Below, piece by piece: positions 10,999 through 22,827 of a DNA stretch of 64,000 nucleotides (position 1 is its first letter; the number at the start of each line of letters is the position of its first letter). This stretch comes from Cyanophora paradoxa (Eukaryota > Glaucocystophyceae > Cyanophorales > Cyanophoraceae). Made by a program: the position numbers and the translations under genes. The notes below the pieces were generated by a model. The model worked only from the letters and a program-made list of their open reading frames with translations, was not told the origin of the DNA and did not search any database. The stretch spans positions 1 through 64,000 of the forward strand of contig QPMI01000588.1 in the NCBI GenBank assembly GCA_004431415.1, read 5' to 3'.

Positions 10999-13900
10999 TC
11001 AAGACGGGGCGCCCTGGGGCGCGGGCGGCCCCCAGAACCCGCTCGCGTCGGCCTCGCGGACGGCGGCGTCGTCCCGCGCCTCCTGCCGCCCCCGCCGCCC
11101 GTGAGCGACGAGCCGGCGGCGAGGGCGGCGGGGCGGGGCGGGGCGGGGCGCACGCGGGGGTCGAGCTCGCCGGTGCCGCCCGGGGCGAGGAGGGCGCGCT
11201 TGACGGCCATGAAGACGGCCTTGGCGTGCAGCGGCAGCACCGCGTCCCCCAGCTGCCCCGCCGCGGCGGGCGGCGTCAGGGGGCGCCGGCAGAGCGAGCC
11301 GGGCGGGGCGGGGCGGGGCGGGCGGGGCGGGGCGGGCGGGGCGTGCCATCTGGACGACGCCGGCGTTGTTGTGGAGGCGGAGGGCGAGCTCGTACGAGTC
11401 GTCGAAGCTGGCCAGGCGCATGAGCTCCCGCACGGAGCAGGCCCGCCCGCCGCGCCGCTGCTGCAGCGCCGTCCCGCGCGTCATCGTGCACGCCTGCTCC
11501 TCGTCATCCTCCTCCTCCGACGACGAGCCCGCAGCACCCGCCCCGCCCTCTTCCTCCTCCTCCAAAAACTGCCCCGCCTCCTCCTCCTCCTCCTCCTCCT
11601 CGTCGCCGTCGCCCGCGTCTCTCCTGCCGGCGCCGGCGGTGGGCGGCGGCCGCCGCGGCCTGCGCCGCAGCGCGAGGGACGCGCACCGGGGCGGCGGCCC
11701 CTGGGCCACTGTGCCGGGGCGGCGTGCCTCATCGCCTCCCCGCGCTCCAGCAGCCGCCCCTCGGAGGCGCTCCACCGCTGCCGCTGCCCGTGAGGCGGCG
11801 CTCGCGGCCGGCGGCCGGCGCGCTCGCCCCCGGGGCGTACCATGAGTTTCTGATAGGCGTTCTTCGGCACCGCCGAGTAGCTCTGCGCGGGGTTAGTTTT
11901 GGGATCGACCGCTCGCTCGGGATCGACGGCGGGGCGGGCCAGCAAGTCGTCGGAGGGCGTCCTCGGGAGGTCGCTGTACGTCCTCAGGCAGGAGACGAGC
12001 TTGTGGAAGCTCTCCTCGCCCCGCTCCTTCCGGAAATCGTCGTCCAGGTCCACGAACGCCGACCCGAAGCTGCCCGGAAGTTAGGCTCCGGCGGAGGTGC
12101 GCGGCGGCCGCGCCGGCGGGAACGCGCACAGGTCCCGGCCCGCGACAGTCAGGATATCCTTTTTCGAGTCGTGGGTGATCGGGGGCGGGAAGGGGAGCTT
12201 GTACTGCGCGCCGAGTCAGACAGACGGGCGGCGTCGGGCGCGTGCACGGCCGGGCGGCGCACGTCGCCGGTAACGGCGACGACGAAGAGGCGGTAGCGGA
12301 TCTGGGCGGTGCCGACGTTGGCGGCCTTGGAGACGAAGGCCTGGACCTGGTACCCCCGCCGCAGGAGGCCCCCGACCAGGGCGTAGTAGACCTGCGCGGG
12401 GAGGTCTCGGCCCAGAGGGCAGGGCCGGGGCGTCGTTGCAGGTCGGGAACAAAGGCGACCTCGCCGGGGTCGTGGTGCTCCGAGCGCCGGTTCGTGAGCA
12501 TGCCTGGTCGGCGCTCCGAGTGAGACGACGGGCGCCAGGCGCCATGGAGGGCGCCGGGGTGCGCGGACCCGTGACGTTTTCGACGACGACGAGGCTGAAC
12601 TTGAAGAAGTCGGCCTGCAAGGCGGGTGATCATGAGGGGCGCGCCGCGCGGGCTCGAGCGACCAAAGCAAACAAGGGGCGAGCCAGGTCGAGGACGAGTG
12701 CGATGGAGGCGAGGCCGGCCTCGACCGTCTTCTCCGTCATCTTCCCGGAGTTGGCGATGCTGTTGGGCTGGCAGGGCGGCCCGCACACGCAGGCGTCGAA
12801 GGCCCCCGGGCCCGGGAAGCCGCCCTCGCCGGCCCTGCAGCGCCCCAGGAAGTCGGCGACGTCCATCCTGTGCCCCCCGAACTCCATCTTGCCCCTCCGG
12901 TCGAAGTTCCTGCTCGGGCGGGGCGGTCAGAGTCGGGGCGCCTCGACGGGGCGGCTCGGGGCGGCCCGGGCGGGGCGGACAGCTTGAAGGCGCTGGAGGC
13001 CTCCTCGCTCCTGTCCACGAAGCAGGTCGTGCGGAAGCCACCGGCGCGGGCCATTCCCGAGTGGAAGCCGCCGCAGCCCGCGAAGGGCTCCAGGACGCGC
13101 AGCGGCCTGTCGAAGCGGGCCCAGCCCTGCGCGACCCCGCGCCCCTCTGTTGGCCTGCGCGAGGACGCGGACGGGGGCCCGGGCGCACGTTGGGCGGGGG
13201 CGCAAGGCGGTATCGCTGGCGGTGGATGTTGGCAATGTAGACCCTCTCGACGCGCGGCGGCGCCTGGCCGAGGCTGGGCTCAGCGAGGACCATGCGTTCG
13301 ACTGCGAGCAGGGACCGGGGCACCGCATGGACGGCGATGCGCTTGACGCTGCACCAGTCAAAGACGCGCTCCATTACGAAGAAGGTGCCGTCCTCCGACG
13401 GATCCTTTGCCGCGTCCGGCTGCGCTGCCGGGGCCTTGCCCTTGCCCATGCCCTTGCCCGCCCTGGGGCCGAGGTTCTCGGACGCCTTCTTCGCGGCGGC
13501 CCGCTTCGACTTGAGCACGCGCGGGCGGCGGGCCGCCGCCTTGCGCTTGCCCGACTTCGTCTGGCGAGGCCTCGAATTCTGCTCGCGCGCCGACTGCTTC
13601 TCGTTCTCCTCCGCCTCCTCGAGCTTACGCTCCTGGAGCTGCGCCCCGCCCGATCAGGGCTCACAGGGAGGAGAATCGTTGTCGGCGAAAGTTCGGGCGC
13701 CTGTCCAAAGGTCCAGAGGAACTGCCCCGCAATCCTCAACGAGCCGCTCGGCGTCTCGTAGATCTGCGGACAGGGTGACCACACACCGCGGCAAGCGAGG
13801 CGTCGCGATCGCGCGAGAGTGCCGCCCGACTCGCCTCCTGGACGAGGAACGGTTCGATCGCGTCGGGCCCCTGCACGCAGAGGACGTGGGGGCCCTCGGT

Positions 13901-16357
13901 CGTGAGGTCCACCATCACCTCGCCCTTGTTCTGCTCCCGACAGGTTCCATCGGCCGAGGTCGCTCACTGGGGGCGAGCGGGGCCGAGGCGTCCGCACCGT
14001 GCTCAGAGAGAAGCCCGGGTACCTCCACCCGCCCCCCTCGCGCTCGCTGCGCTCGCCGTGAATGAGGAGGTCGAAGCCGTCCTCTTCCTGCGCAAAATTT
14101 CGTGACGGGCAGGCCATGCCACGTCTGCGCCGGGGATCTTCGCACGTCGCCTGAAGAGTCCGATTCGTTCCCGAAGGTCGGCCTCGCGTACTCTCCCGGA
14201 TCGTTGCGGGTGGCGCGCCGCGCAAGCCCGTTCTCGTCCGCGTCCTCCGCCGCCCGCTCCTCCGCCGTGCGCCTGCGCCGGCGCGTGAGGACGCGCGCCG
14301 AGTCTGGCGGCCGTCCGGAGGGCCGTGCGCCCGCCGCGGACCGTCGCATGTACTCGGCGCGGGCGATCCACCTCTCGCCGGAGCCGCAGCTGCTCGGCTC
14401 TGGAGCTGGCGGGGCGTCCACGTCCTCGTCCTCCCCCGCTCCCTCGGGATCGGCCTCGGCCGCGGAGGCGGGCGACGCGGCGCGCTCAGATTCCGCGGCC
14501 GCCGGCCCCGGCCCGCCCTCCTCGTCGTCCGCGAGGAAGCCGAACCCGCCCTCCGCCGGCACGTCCGCCTCGACCTCGTCCACCTGGGGGCCGCGGGTCG
14601 GCCCCGGCGCCGCGGCGCGGCTCGGGATCGCGGGGGCGGGCGCCAACTGGCAACGAACCAACGGGACGAGCCCCACGTCGTCCTCCACGTCGGAGCCGGA
14701 GGGGCCGGCGGGCGCGGGCGCCTCGGGCGTGCTGTCGTGGACGCTGAGCGAAGGGGACTCGTCGACCTCCGGCGCTGCCGGCGCCCCGCGAGCCGCCCCT
14801 CCCCGCTCGCCCTCGTCGGGGGCGCCTCTCCGGCACCCGCCCTGGGCCTCCTGCGCCGCTCTGGGGGAGACGTGAGCGCCGCAGAAGCAGGCAGACGCTG
14901 GAGCGTGCGCGGAGGTGAGCGCACGGGGCTGGCAGGGCGGGCGTCGCCGGTCGCTCCTCCTGCTGCGAAGCGGACGTCCTTCGCCGCAGAATCGCCGCCG
15001 CCGCCCTCGGCTCCAGGCTGCGCAATATTAGATTCGGGCGCTGGTTGCCGGTGCGCGGAGCCAGCGGCGCACGTGAATGTCGGCTCCTGGGGCCCCTCCC
15101 GCGCCCGGGACCGCAGCTCCTCCTCCTCCTCGTTGTCCTCCCAGGAGACCCCGCTCGGCCCCGCCTGGGGCCCCGCCTCCCCAACCGCCTCCCCATCCGC
15201 CCCTGCCTCCTCGCCGACGGTCCTCGCCTTCCGCTTTGAGGGGCCTGCTGGAGATCTCAGCGGGCGCCCCGATGAACGCAAGATGGAAAGAGTACTCTGA
15301 CCTGCCCGGCCTGCGGGCGGCTGTGACGTCGACGGGGCGCCGGAGCTGGAGCCCGCGTCCGGCAGGGCTGGAGCGATGCGCCGCGGGCGGGATTTCGGTT
15401 GCCGCGGCGCCGGCGCCGCGCGCGCGAGCCGGGCAACGGGGGGCGGCCTGCGAAGCGTGCGCTGGACGCTGGGCTCCTGCTGGACGCTAACCTCCTTGCC
15501 TGCGTCGAGACCCAACGCACTGTTGATGCGCGAGGCCAGAGCAACGAGCTCTTCGCCGCTGCAGACGATACCCGCAGCCTCCAGTCGCTCTTTGATCGTC
15601 GGGAACAAAGATGGGCTGCCTTTCGCCTTCTTCTTGGGCGGATTCTCCCTGTTCTGCTTCCGCTTGCCGCACGAGGCGCAAGGACACCCATCGATTACGA
15701 ACGAAGGGAGGTCCACATCGGACAGGAACTTGTGCACGTAGTTCTTGATCTGCTCCTCGACAGATGCGCGGGCGGCCGCCTGCTCTTCCAACAGGTGCCG
15801 CGGCCGGTTCAAACGCTTTGGATCTGCTGCTAGAGCGGTCAGAGAGCGCGCGTAGTGTGCGAAGAGCGATCTAAGCAATCATCTTAAAACATCTAAACAC
15901 TCTCGAACAGACGCCAGTGGCCCGCCAGCCCTCCGAAGCCCCGACCACGCGAGGCGAATGTGGCCGATGCGGGACGAACGGAGACGCACGCGCGGGGGCC
16001 ACGCCGGCGGGGAGCTTCACGAGCACGTTGTGCTCTATGGGCTCTTGCGGTCGGGCTGGAATGTGGAAAGAGCACAGGTCCAGGGCGTTCGTGGCGACGG
16101 CGATGACGGCTGCGCGGTGCGTTTAAAAGCTGCAACGCTAGACGCGCGCGGGCAGGGGAAGCACCGCCGCAAGGCGACACCACCGCGTATGTGCCGGCTG
16201 CATCGACGTCGCAGAGCACGGGCGGGCTGACAAGGACTTTGTTGTCGGTTCCGTGCAGTACGACGCAGCCCAGGAGCGCGCGATCCGCGGACACCCGCCC
16301 GCTCGGCTGCAGCTCGGCGAGCTCATGCGGCTCGAGAACCCGCGCTCGCATCGCCAT
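10999..16357 (-). CDS. C5-cytosine DNA methyltransferase, multi-exon
   Basis: Transfers methyl from S-adenosylmethionine to cytosine in DNA. The catalytic motifs appear in order on the minus strand: motif I (EPFAGCGGFHSGM, about 13080), motif IV with the catalytic Cys (GPPCQPNS, about 12790), motif VI (VVENVTG, about 12575), motif VIII (QIRYRLFVVA, about 12305) and motif X (QLGDAVLPLHAKA, about 11255). The last intron starts GTGCGCCCC after motif X, and the final exon ends at the TGA at 10999. A region near 13950-13650 (YETPSGSLRIAG) looks BAH-like. Splicing in phase extends the gene upstream of the open frame that begins near 15878: a phase-1 intron (about 15989-15831) joins it to exons coding LDLCSFHIPARP and, further up, ATG 16357. 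A short CPCASC cysteine cluster lies at about 15680. The linker is long, acidic and Pro-rich. PCQPNS in place of the usual PCQGFS makes it divergent. I would not assign it to DNMT1, CMT or DNMT5 without a tree. Confidence 0.82.
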
Positions 16358-16661
16358 GGCTGGCCGCGCCACTGTAGCCCGGGTACAGCTTCTCAACCTT
16401 TCCCCTTCGGCTTTCCCTGAGCTCGAACGCCAAATTCGAGCACTGCAGCGAGTCGACCTGGCTACACTGCCAACGCTGGCCCGCGCCTGCGCCTGGCTCG
16501 TAGGCCCGCGCCTGGCGACGATTGGGCCCCGAAGCAGCCCAGCCACGCCACGCTCGACAGCCTGGACAGGCAACCTCGCATTACGCTGTGAGGCCCGCGG
16601 CACGCGCGAGCAAGGGACCCGCGCGCGTCCGGTTGCGACCCCACGTGCCTCTGCAACGACG
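16358..16661. promoter_or_regulatory. Divergent intergenic promoter region
   Basis: Only 304 bp lie between the start codons of the methyltransferase (-) and the HAD phosphatase (+), so both promoters must lie here or inside the first exons. It is GC-rich with no obvious TATA box. The assignment rests on the divergent layout, not on a recognised element. Confidence 0.5.
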
Positions 16662-17954
16662 ATGGCGCGACAGCTTATGCACACGAACACGAAGTTGCGC
16701 GGCGTGGTGCGGCCGCCCTGCCCCCTTCGCACGTCTCACGCGCGCGGCGCTAACCGTGCGCCACCATCCAGGTGTTCGGTGAGCGGGCTGCAACGATGTG
16801 AACGCCGCGCGGCGCTTACGTGCAGCGCGCCGCAGACATGGACGGCACTCTGACCTGCGACGGGGCTATCGACTTCGTGGAGATGCGCCGGAGGGCGGGG
16901 ATCCCCGGTGAGCCAATACGACTTTGGCTTGCGAGATCAATACGCTAGCTGACTCTTCCTTCAGACGGCCACGACATCCTGCAGGCGCGCCCACTCCCGC
17001 TCGCCGGCCGGCGCGCCCCGCGCCCTCCCGGCGGCGGCTGAGCGCGGGGTGCGCAGTACGTGCACGGGCTGCCGCCGGGCGAGCGGGAGCGCGTGATGGA
17101 CATCATCGACCAGGTCGAGGTCGAGGGTCACGAGCGGCGCGCCCCGCCCCCGCCCGCCCCCGCCCGCCCCCGCCGCCGCGCCCGGCCCGCGCAGCCTGCA
17201 GCTGGCAGCGGCGCCTCACGCCGGCGCGCGGACAGGCAGTCGCTGATGGAGGGACTGCACGACCTCCTGGGCTTCATCGACTCGGTCCGCCGCCGCCGCC
17301 GCCGCCGCCGGCCGGCCGGCCGGCCGGCCGTCCCCGCTCGCTCCTCCGCCCCGACACCGCCCGGGGCCCGGGGCGGGCGCAGAAAGGGCTGCGGCGGGGC
17401 CTGCTGACGCGGAACTCGCGTAAGAGCGTCGACGTCTTCCTCGCCATGTCCCGCGCCCACTTCTCCACCATCGTCACCCGTGACTTCGTCCCCACCAAGC
17501 CCCACCCCGGTGCCCCCGCCCCCGCGCTCGCTCATCCCAGCGAGTCGGCGGCGTCTGAGGCTGCGGCTCCGGCCGCCGGCCGGGCAGACCCGCTGCTGCA
17601 CATCGCGGAGACGTGGGACACGCCGCCCTCGAGCCTCGTCATGGTGGGCGACTGGGTCGACGACATCAAGTGCGGCAAGGCGGCCGGCGCCCACACGGTG
17701 GGCCCTCACACGGTCTTCCCTTGGGGTCTCTGCGGCTGACCCGGCGGCCCGCGCAGGTGATGATCCTGACGCCCAAGTCGCGGCCGCACGCCGACCTCGC
17801 CGACTTCGCTGTCGAGTCCCTCCCAGAGGCGCGCCCCGCCCCGCCGGCGCCCCGCCCCGCCCCGCCCCGCCCCGCCCCGCCCGCCCCGCGGCGTCCGAGC
17901 CGCCTCGTGCGAGCGCAGCTGCAGGAGCTCCTCGACAAGGTCTTCCACTTGTGA
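16662..17954 (+). CDS. HAD-superfamily phosphatase, At2g33255-like
   Basis: Haloacid-dehalogenase-type hydrolase; the substrate is unknown. The protein follows the plant HAD family typified by Arabidopsis At2g33255: KLRGV, motif I VFDMDGTLT, DFVEMRRRAGIP, GLLTRN (motif II), FVPTKPHP with the conserved Lys, then DPLLHIAETWD and MVGDWVDDIKCGKAAGA (motif III/IV). Exons as I read them: 16662-16706, microexon 16772-16778 (GTGTTCG), 16836-16907, microexon 16965-16984, 17057-17136, then from 17236, with further exons to the TGA at 17954. The 7-nt exon supplies V-F and the first base of the catalytic Asp; without it motif I is lost. Three introns have GC donors (16985, 17137, and one near 17829), each needed to keep frame. 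No transit peptide is clear. Family confidence is high; function beyond phosphatase is not. Confidence 0.85.
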
Positions 17955-18419
17955 GGCGGCGCGCTCTTCGTCGCTAGGTACTGTAACCGAGTAGATCGCT
18001 AGGTACTGTAACCGATTATATGCAAATTTTCGCTTAGTAGATAAAGACCGTTTCGCTTAGTCCCAGACAAGCGCTTCTATGAACCTGCGGCTGTCCCGTC
18101 TAAGATTCGGCGGCTGCGCGTGAGCGCCGAGCGGGCGGCTATATAGCTATAGCTAGCGCTGCGAGTTGGCTATGGCGGGGCAGTTCACAGCGAACGAAGT
18201 CTGGGGGACGAGGCCGAGACGGGTACTGCAGAAGCGCGATCGACCTGATCGTCGGACGGCTGTGATCGCTGTGATCGTTCGATCTACGCACGCAGTGCAA
18301 GGTATGCGAGCGCTCAGGCCGTCCGTGTCACCGCCGGGTCCGATGTTGCGCGCAGCCTTTCCGAACCGGCCCGCACCGGACCGGGGCCACGCGAGGGCGG
18401 TCGGCTAGTCTCACACAGT
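17955..18419. other. Intergenic gap, HAD to TPS
   Basis: A 465-bp spacer between two genes on the same strand. It contains a short direct repeat (TCGCTAGGTACTGTAACCGA, near 17972 and 17997) and a TATATAGCTATAGCTAGC patch near 18140, which could be part of the TPS promoter. No gene is seen. Confidence 0.5.
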
Positions 18420-21400
18420 ATGGCATCGCCGTTCGTCCCGATCCAGTCGCCCTCGGGCTTGCTGGCGATACCTGCCGGCACGCCCGGGTCGGGGACGCCG
18501 ACGGAGGGCGGGGTGCGGAGTGTTTGTGCTTCATGCGTCCCGCCGCTCCTGTTATGACGCGCGCGGCGCGCAGATACGCTCCGGGCGCAAGTCGACAACG
18601 TTCGCGCTTGCGAGCAAAGTCATCCTCGTCCTGTACCGTCTCCCCGTCATTCCGAAGAAGACCGAGAGCGGATGGACCTTCTCCTGGGATGAGGACGCGC
18701 TGTATCTTACGGGACAGGGCCTGCGCCGCGGGATACAGGTCCGCCGCCCCGCTCGCCCGCCCCGCGCGCCCGGGCGAGCGGCGGGGGCGCAGAGCAAGGC
18801 GAAGCTGGTGTGGATCGGGTACCCGAACGCGTACATTCCGCCGGCGGAGCAGGCGCAGGTGAAGGGGACGCTGGAGCGGGACTTCGGCTGCGTGCCGGTC
18901 TTCCTCCCGGACCAGCTCGTGCAGGACCACTACCACGGCTTCTGCAAGGAAACGCTCTGGCTCATGCTCCACAACATGACCGACTTCTCCAAGCCCGTCC
19001 GCCGCGACTTCAACCGCGCCCACTGGGAGGCCCGCCCCGCCCCGCCTGCCCGCCCCCGCCCCGCCCCCGCCCGCCCCGCGCCCCCGCCGAGGGCGCCCCG
19101 CAGGCGTACTGCAAGGTGAATCAGGCGTTCGCCGAGGCAATAGACGGCCACTACGGCCGGGACGGTCCGCCCGCGCCGCCCGCCCCGCCGCCCGCCCCGC
19201 CGCGCCCTTTGCCGAGGGGGCGGGCGGGGCGGGGCGGCAGACATCATCTGGATCCACGACTACCACCTGCTGGTGCTGCCGACGTACGTGCGGGCGCGGC
19301 AGCAGGCGGCGAAGATCGGCATCTTCCTCCACACGCCCTTCCCCACCTCCGAGGTCTTCCGCACCCTCCCCGTCCGCGACGAGGTGCAACCCCGCCCCGC
19401 CCCGCCCGCCCCGCCCCGCCCCCGGCGAGCCCCCCGCGCCAGATCCTGCGGGGGATGCTGAACGCGACGCTGGTCGGCTTCCACCTCTTCGACTTCGCGC
19501 GGCACTTCGTCTCCTGCTGCACGCGCCTCCTCGGCCTCCAGTTCGAGTCCCGCCGCGGCGGCTTCCTCGGCGTCGAGTACGAGGGCCGCCACGTCATGGT
19601 GCCCCGCCCCGCCCCGCCCCGCCCCGCCACGCCCCGCCCCGCGCCGCCTTCTCGCGCCGCCGCCGCCTCCGACGCGGCCGCCCCGCCAGGTGCGGGTGTC
19701 GCACGTGGGGTGCGACCCGGACCGCTTCATCCAGCGCCTCGACGCCCCCGACGTCCGCGAGGCGACCCGCGCCCTCGCCGACAAGTACCACGTGCGCCGC
19801 GGCGGCGCCGGCCGGCCCTGCCAGCCGCGCTCACGGGGGGCGGGGGCAGGACAAGCGCGTGCTGCTCGGGATCGACGACATGGACAAGCTCAAGGGCATC
19901 CCCCTCAAGCTGATGGCCTTCCAGTACCTCCTCCAGAACTACCGCTCCTGGGCCGGCAAGCTCGTCCTCGTGCAGATCGCGCTGCCCAAGTCGGCCCGCA
20001 AGGGCGAGACGGACGCGGTGCGGGAGGAGGTGCGCGCCCTCGTCGAGGCGATCAACGCCGAGTTCGGGCGGCCCGGGTACACGCCTGTCGAGTACGCGGA
20101 GCGCAACATCTCCTTCGACGAGCGCGTCGAGCTCTACAGGCGCCCCCGCCCTTGCTTGCTTTCCTGCTGCCGGCCCTTCCTCCTCTGCCTGATCCCGGGC
20201 CCCGCGCAGCATCGCGGACGTGGTGGTGAACACGTCGATCCGCGACGGCCTCAACCTCGTCCCCTACGAGTTCGTCTGCTGCTCCCGCGAGAAGTGCCCC
20301 CGCCCCTTCCCCCGCGTCTTCCTCGCCCCGCCCGCCCGCCCGGGCTCAGCGGCGCGGCGCGCGCGCGCGCAGGTCGGGGATGCTGGTGGCCTCGGAGTTC
20401 ACGGGCTGCTCCCGCTCCCTCTCGGGCGTCATCCTCGTCAACCCCTTCAACAGCGAGCAGGCTCGCCCGCCCCCCCGCCCGTCCCCGCCCTACCCACCCA
20501 TCCAAGCCGGGCCGAGCCGAGCCGCGGGCGCAGGTGGCGGCGGCGGTCGACAAGGCGCTGACGATGTCCCACGAGGAGCGCATCGCCAAGCACGAGAAGG
20601 ACTACGAGTGCGCCCCCCTCGCGAACGGCTCCTCGGCCGAGCGCGGCGCGGCCTGAGGCTCGCCGGCCGGCCGCAGGCACATCGCCGCGCACTCGACGAT
20701 GACCTGGGCCGACTCCTTCCTCGCCGACCTCGACAAGGCCGCCGAGAAGGCACGCACCCCGCCGCCTCCGCCTCCGCCGCCTCCGCCCCGCTCGCTTCGC
20801 CCCCGACGCTCGCGCTGACGTGAGGGGCGCCGCCAGGTGGACAAGCTGACGTTCCTCTCGCCGGGGATCTCCGAGGCCGGCTTCCGCGTGCTGGAGGTCA
20901 ACGAGCGCTTCGCGCCGCTCAACGTCGAGTCGGTCGTGCAGTCCTACAAGCGCTCCCGCCGCCGCCTCGTCCTCTTCGACTACAAGGGCACGCTCGTGCC
21001 CGTCGAAGAGCTCGCCGAGCTCTCCGTGCCGACCCGCGAGATCCTGCTCTCCCTCGAGCAGCTCTGCAAGGACCCCGCGAACACCGTCTTCATCGTCTCG
21101 GGCCACGAGCGCAAGATCCTCGACCTCTGGTTCCGCTCCGTCCCCTCCCTCGGCATCGCCGCCGAGCAGGGCATGTTCTACCGGTGCGACTCTCGCCCCC
21201 CCCCTCCCCCCCCCCCCCCATCCCATCCCCCTCCCTCCCCCACCCTCCGCCCCCCCCCTTCCCCCCCCCCCCCCCGCGGCCTTCTACCCTGCCCTCTCCC
21301 TCCTTCAACCCTTCCTTGTCTCTCCCCCCGCCCCACTTTCCCCTACCCCTCCCCACCCTCCGAACCTTCTACCCCCCTTCCTCCCCTACCCTCTCCCCCC

Positions 21401-22148
21401 CCCCTCTCCGCCTGAGGCCCCCGCCCGGCAGGCACTCGCCGGAGTCGCAGTGGCAGGTGCTGGCGCCGAACCTGGACCTGAGCTGGATGAAGCTGGCGCG
21501 GGACGTCATCGACATGTACACCGACCGCACGGACGGCACCTACGTGGAGACCAAGGAGTCGGCCCTCGTCTGGCACTTCGCCAACGCGGACGCCGAGTTC
21601 GGGGCGATGCAGGCCAAGGAGCTGCAGGAGCACCTCACCTCGGTCCTCGCCTCGCACCCCGTGCAGGTGGTCCAGGGCAAGGGCATCCTGGAGGTCAAGC
21701 CGCGGGGCCTCAACAAGGGCGTGATGGCGGACAAGCTGATGGCGGAGCTGCGGCAGGGGGCGGCCGAGCCCCTCGACTTCATCATCATCGTGGGGGACGA
21801 CCGCTCGGACGAGGACATGTTCGCGGCGCTGGAGAAGCAGTACCCGGCGCGCATCACCCGCTCGGCCTCGCAGCACGCCAACCTCGCCACGATGGCCGCC
21901 GACGCCGAGGCGGCCGCCCCCGGGGTGACGACCATCACGTGCACGGTGGGGAAGAAGCCCTCGCGCGCCCGCTACTACATCGACACCGTCCAGGACGCCA
22001 ACGACGTGCGCCGCCGCCGCCCGCGCCGCGCCGCCGCTCCCCGTTCGTCCCTCTGGGTGACGCCGCCGCGCAGCTCCTGCAGGCGCTCGCGGTCGCGTCG
22101 CGGCAAGTGCAGTCCCACTCGCGCTCCAACTCGGGCCGCGTCGCGTAG
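18420..22148 (+). CDS. Class II trehalose-6-phosphate synthase/phosphatase-like fusion
   Basis: A GT20 glycosyltransferase domain is fused to a TPP-type HAD domain, as in plant class II TPS proteins (TPS5-11 type). GT20 signatures: IIWIHDYHLLVLP (about 19243), LLGIDDMDKLKGIPLKL (about 19861; the DDMD form is typical of class II, where canonical TPS has an Arg), and SIRDGLNLVPYEFV (about 20237). The HAD part starts near 20960 with LFDYKGTL, then SGHERKILD and GDDRSDEDMF (about 21795). Motif I should be D-x-D-G-T; the second Asp is Lys here, so phosphatase activity is doubtful. Start ATG 18420: exon 1 (18420-18512) splices in phase 0 to 18574. About 14 introns; donors at 19030, 20140, 20461 and 20750 are GC. 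The intron at about 21185-21432 is almost pure pyrimidine. A regulatory or trehalose-6-P-sensing role is more likely than bulk trehalose synthesis, but this is inference. Confidence 0.88.
21185..21432 (+). other. Polypyrimidine-rich intron in the TPS gene
   Basis: Intron of about 248 nt between FYR and HSPESQW. After the donor it is almost only C and T, with several runs of 8 or more C. Similar tracts occur in the last intron of the Cys-rich gene (41264-41536), in two DDI1 introns and, on the minus strand, in the membrane-protein gene (about 29012-29555). Confidence 0.8.
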
Positions 22149-22827
22149 CGGCTGTGCGTGCGCGGGGCGCCCGCGCGCGTCCCCCGCCCCGCCCCGTCCG
22201 AGGCCCCGGCCCCCATCCCCCGCTCCTTTTGGGTCTTTTGCATGCCACACTGTAGGTGTGATAGTCTGTAGCTATCCACGCCAGTTTTCTTCTAGTTACG
22301 GAAAGGTGGGTCCAAGCAACACGATCAGATATTGAAATGCATCATGATCATGGCATTTGAGAGAAATTGGAGGCTGTAGCGCGCTGCGCAGTGTTATTCA
22401 TTGCAATTGCGACTTCGGAAGGTTGCTAAGCTGCGCCGCATTGCGCAGTGACGCCGCAGTCATTACATTGAGCTCTTATTATTTTAATCAGAGTCTGCGA
22501 CTATACATATGGCATTTGCATAGGCGAACAAAACTACAAGCATAGCGAACAAAGACATTCATGCGCATGCCGCCCCGGCGGTGCTTGAACGGCTGACAAG
22601 TTGGTGACTCTTGGTGAAAATGGTTGGTCTTCAGCTGCAACGAAGTACCAATCCTGACAAACTAGTACTACGATATTGATATTGATATCGATAACCAAAC
22701 CGATCATCGTTAAGCGCCTCGACGCCTGACAAACTAGTACTAAGATATTGATATCGATATCCAAACCGATCATCGTTTATAATTAGCGCCTCGGCGCCGG
22801 CTCTAGATCTCCCTTGGGCGCCGGCGC
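22149..22827. other. Convergent intergenic gap with duplication
   Basis: This gap separates the 3' ends of the TPS gene (+) and the membrane-protein gene (-). It is AT-richer than its neighbours and holds the 72-bp tandem duplication listed separately. No gene is seen. Confidence 0.55.
22653..22796. repeat. Tandem duplication of a 72-bp unit
   Basis: Two adjacent copies (22653-22724 and 22725-22796) both start CCTGACAAACTAGTACTA and contain CCAAACCGATCATCGTT and AGCGCCTCG. They differ by a few substitutions and small shifts around a GATATTGATATCGATA core, which is itself palindromic. The unit lies just beyond the stop codon of the minus-strand gene. Confidence 0.8.

Noticed and set aside
10857-11240. 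Extended C-terminus of the DNA methyltransferase
   Set aside because: It requires reading through a typical GTGCGCCCC...CGGCAG intron; splicing gives a shorter tail ending at 10999 with more usual composition.
15893-16732. Independent small minus-strand gene upstream of the methyltransferase
   Set aside because: No ATG starts the methyltransferase frame at 15878, and two phase-1 introns connect the upstream exons to it, so they are better read as its first exons.
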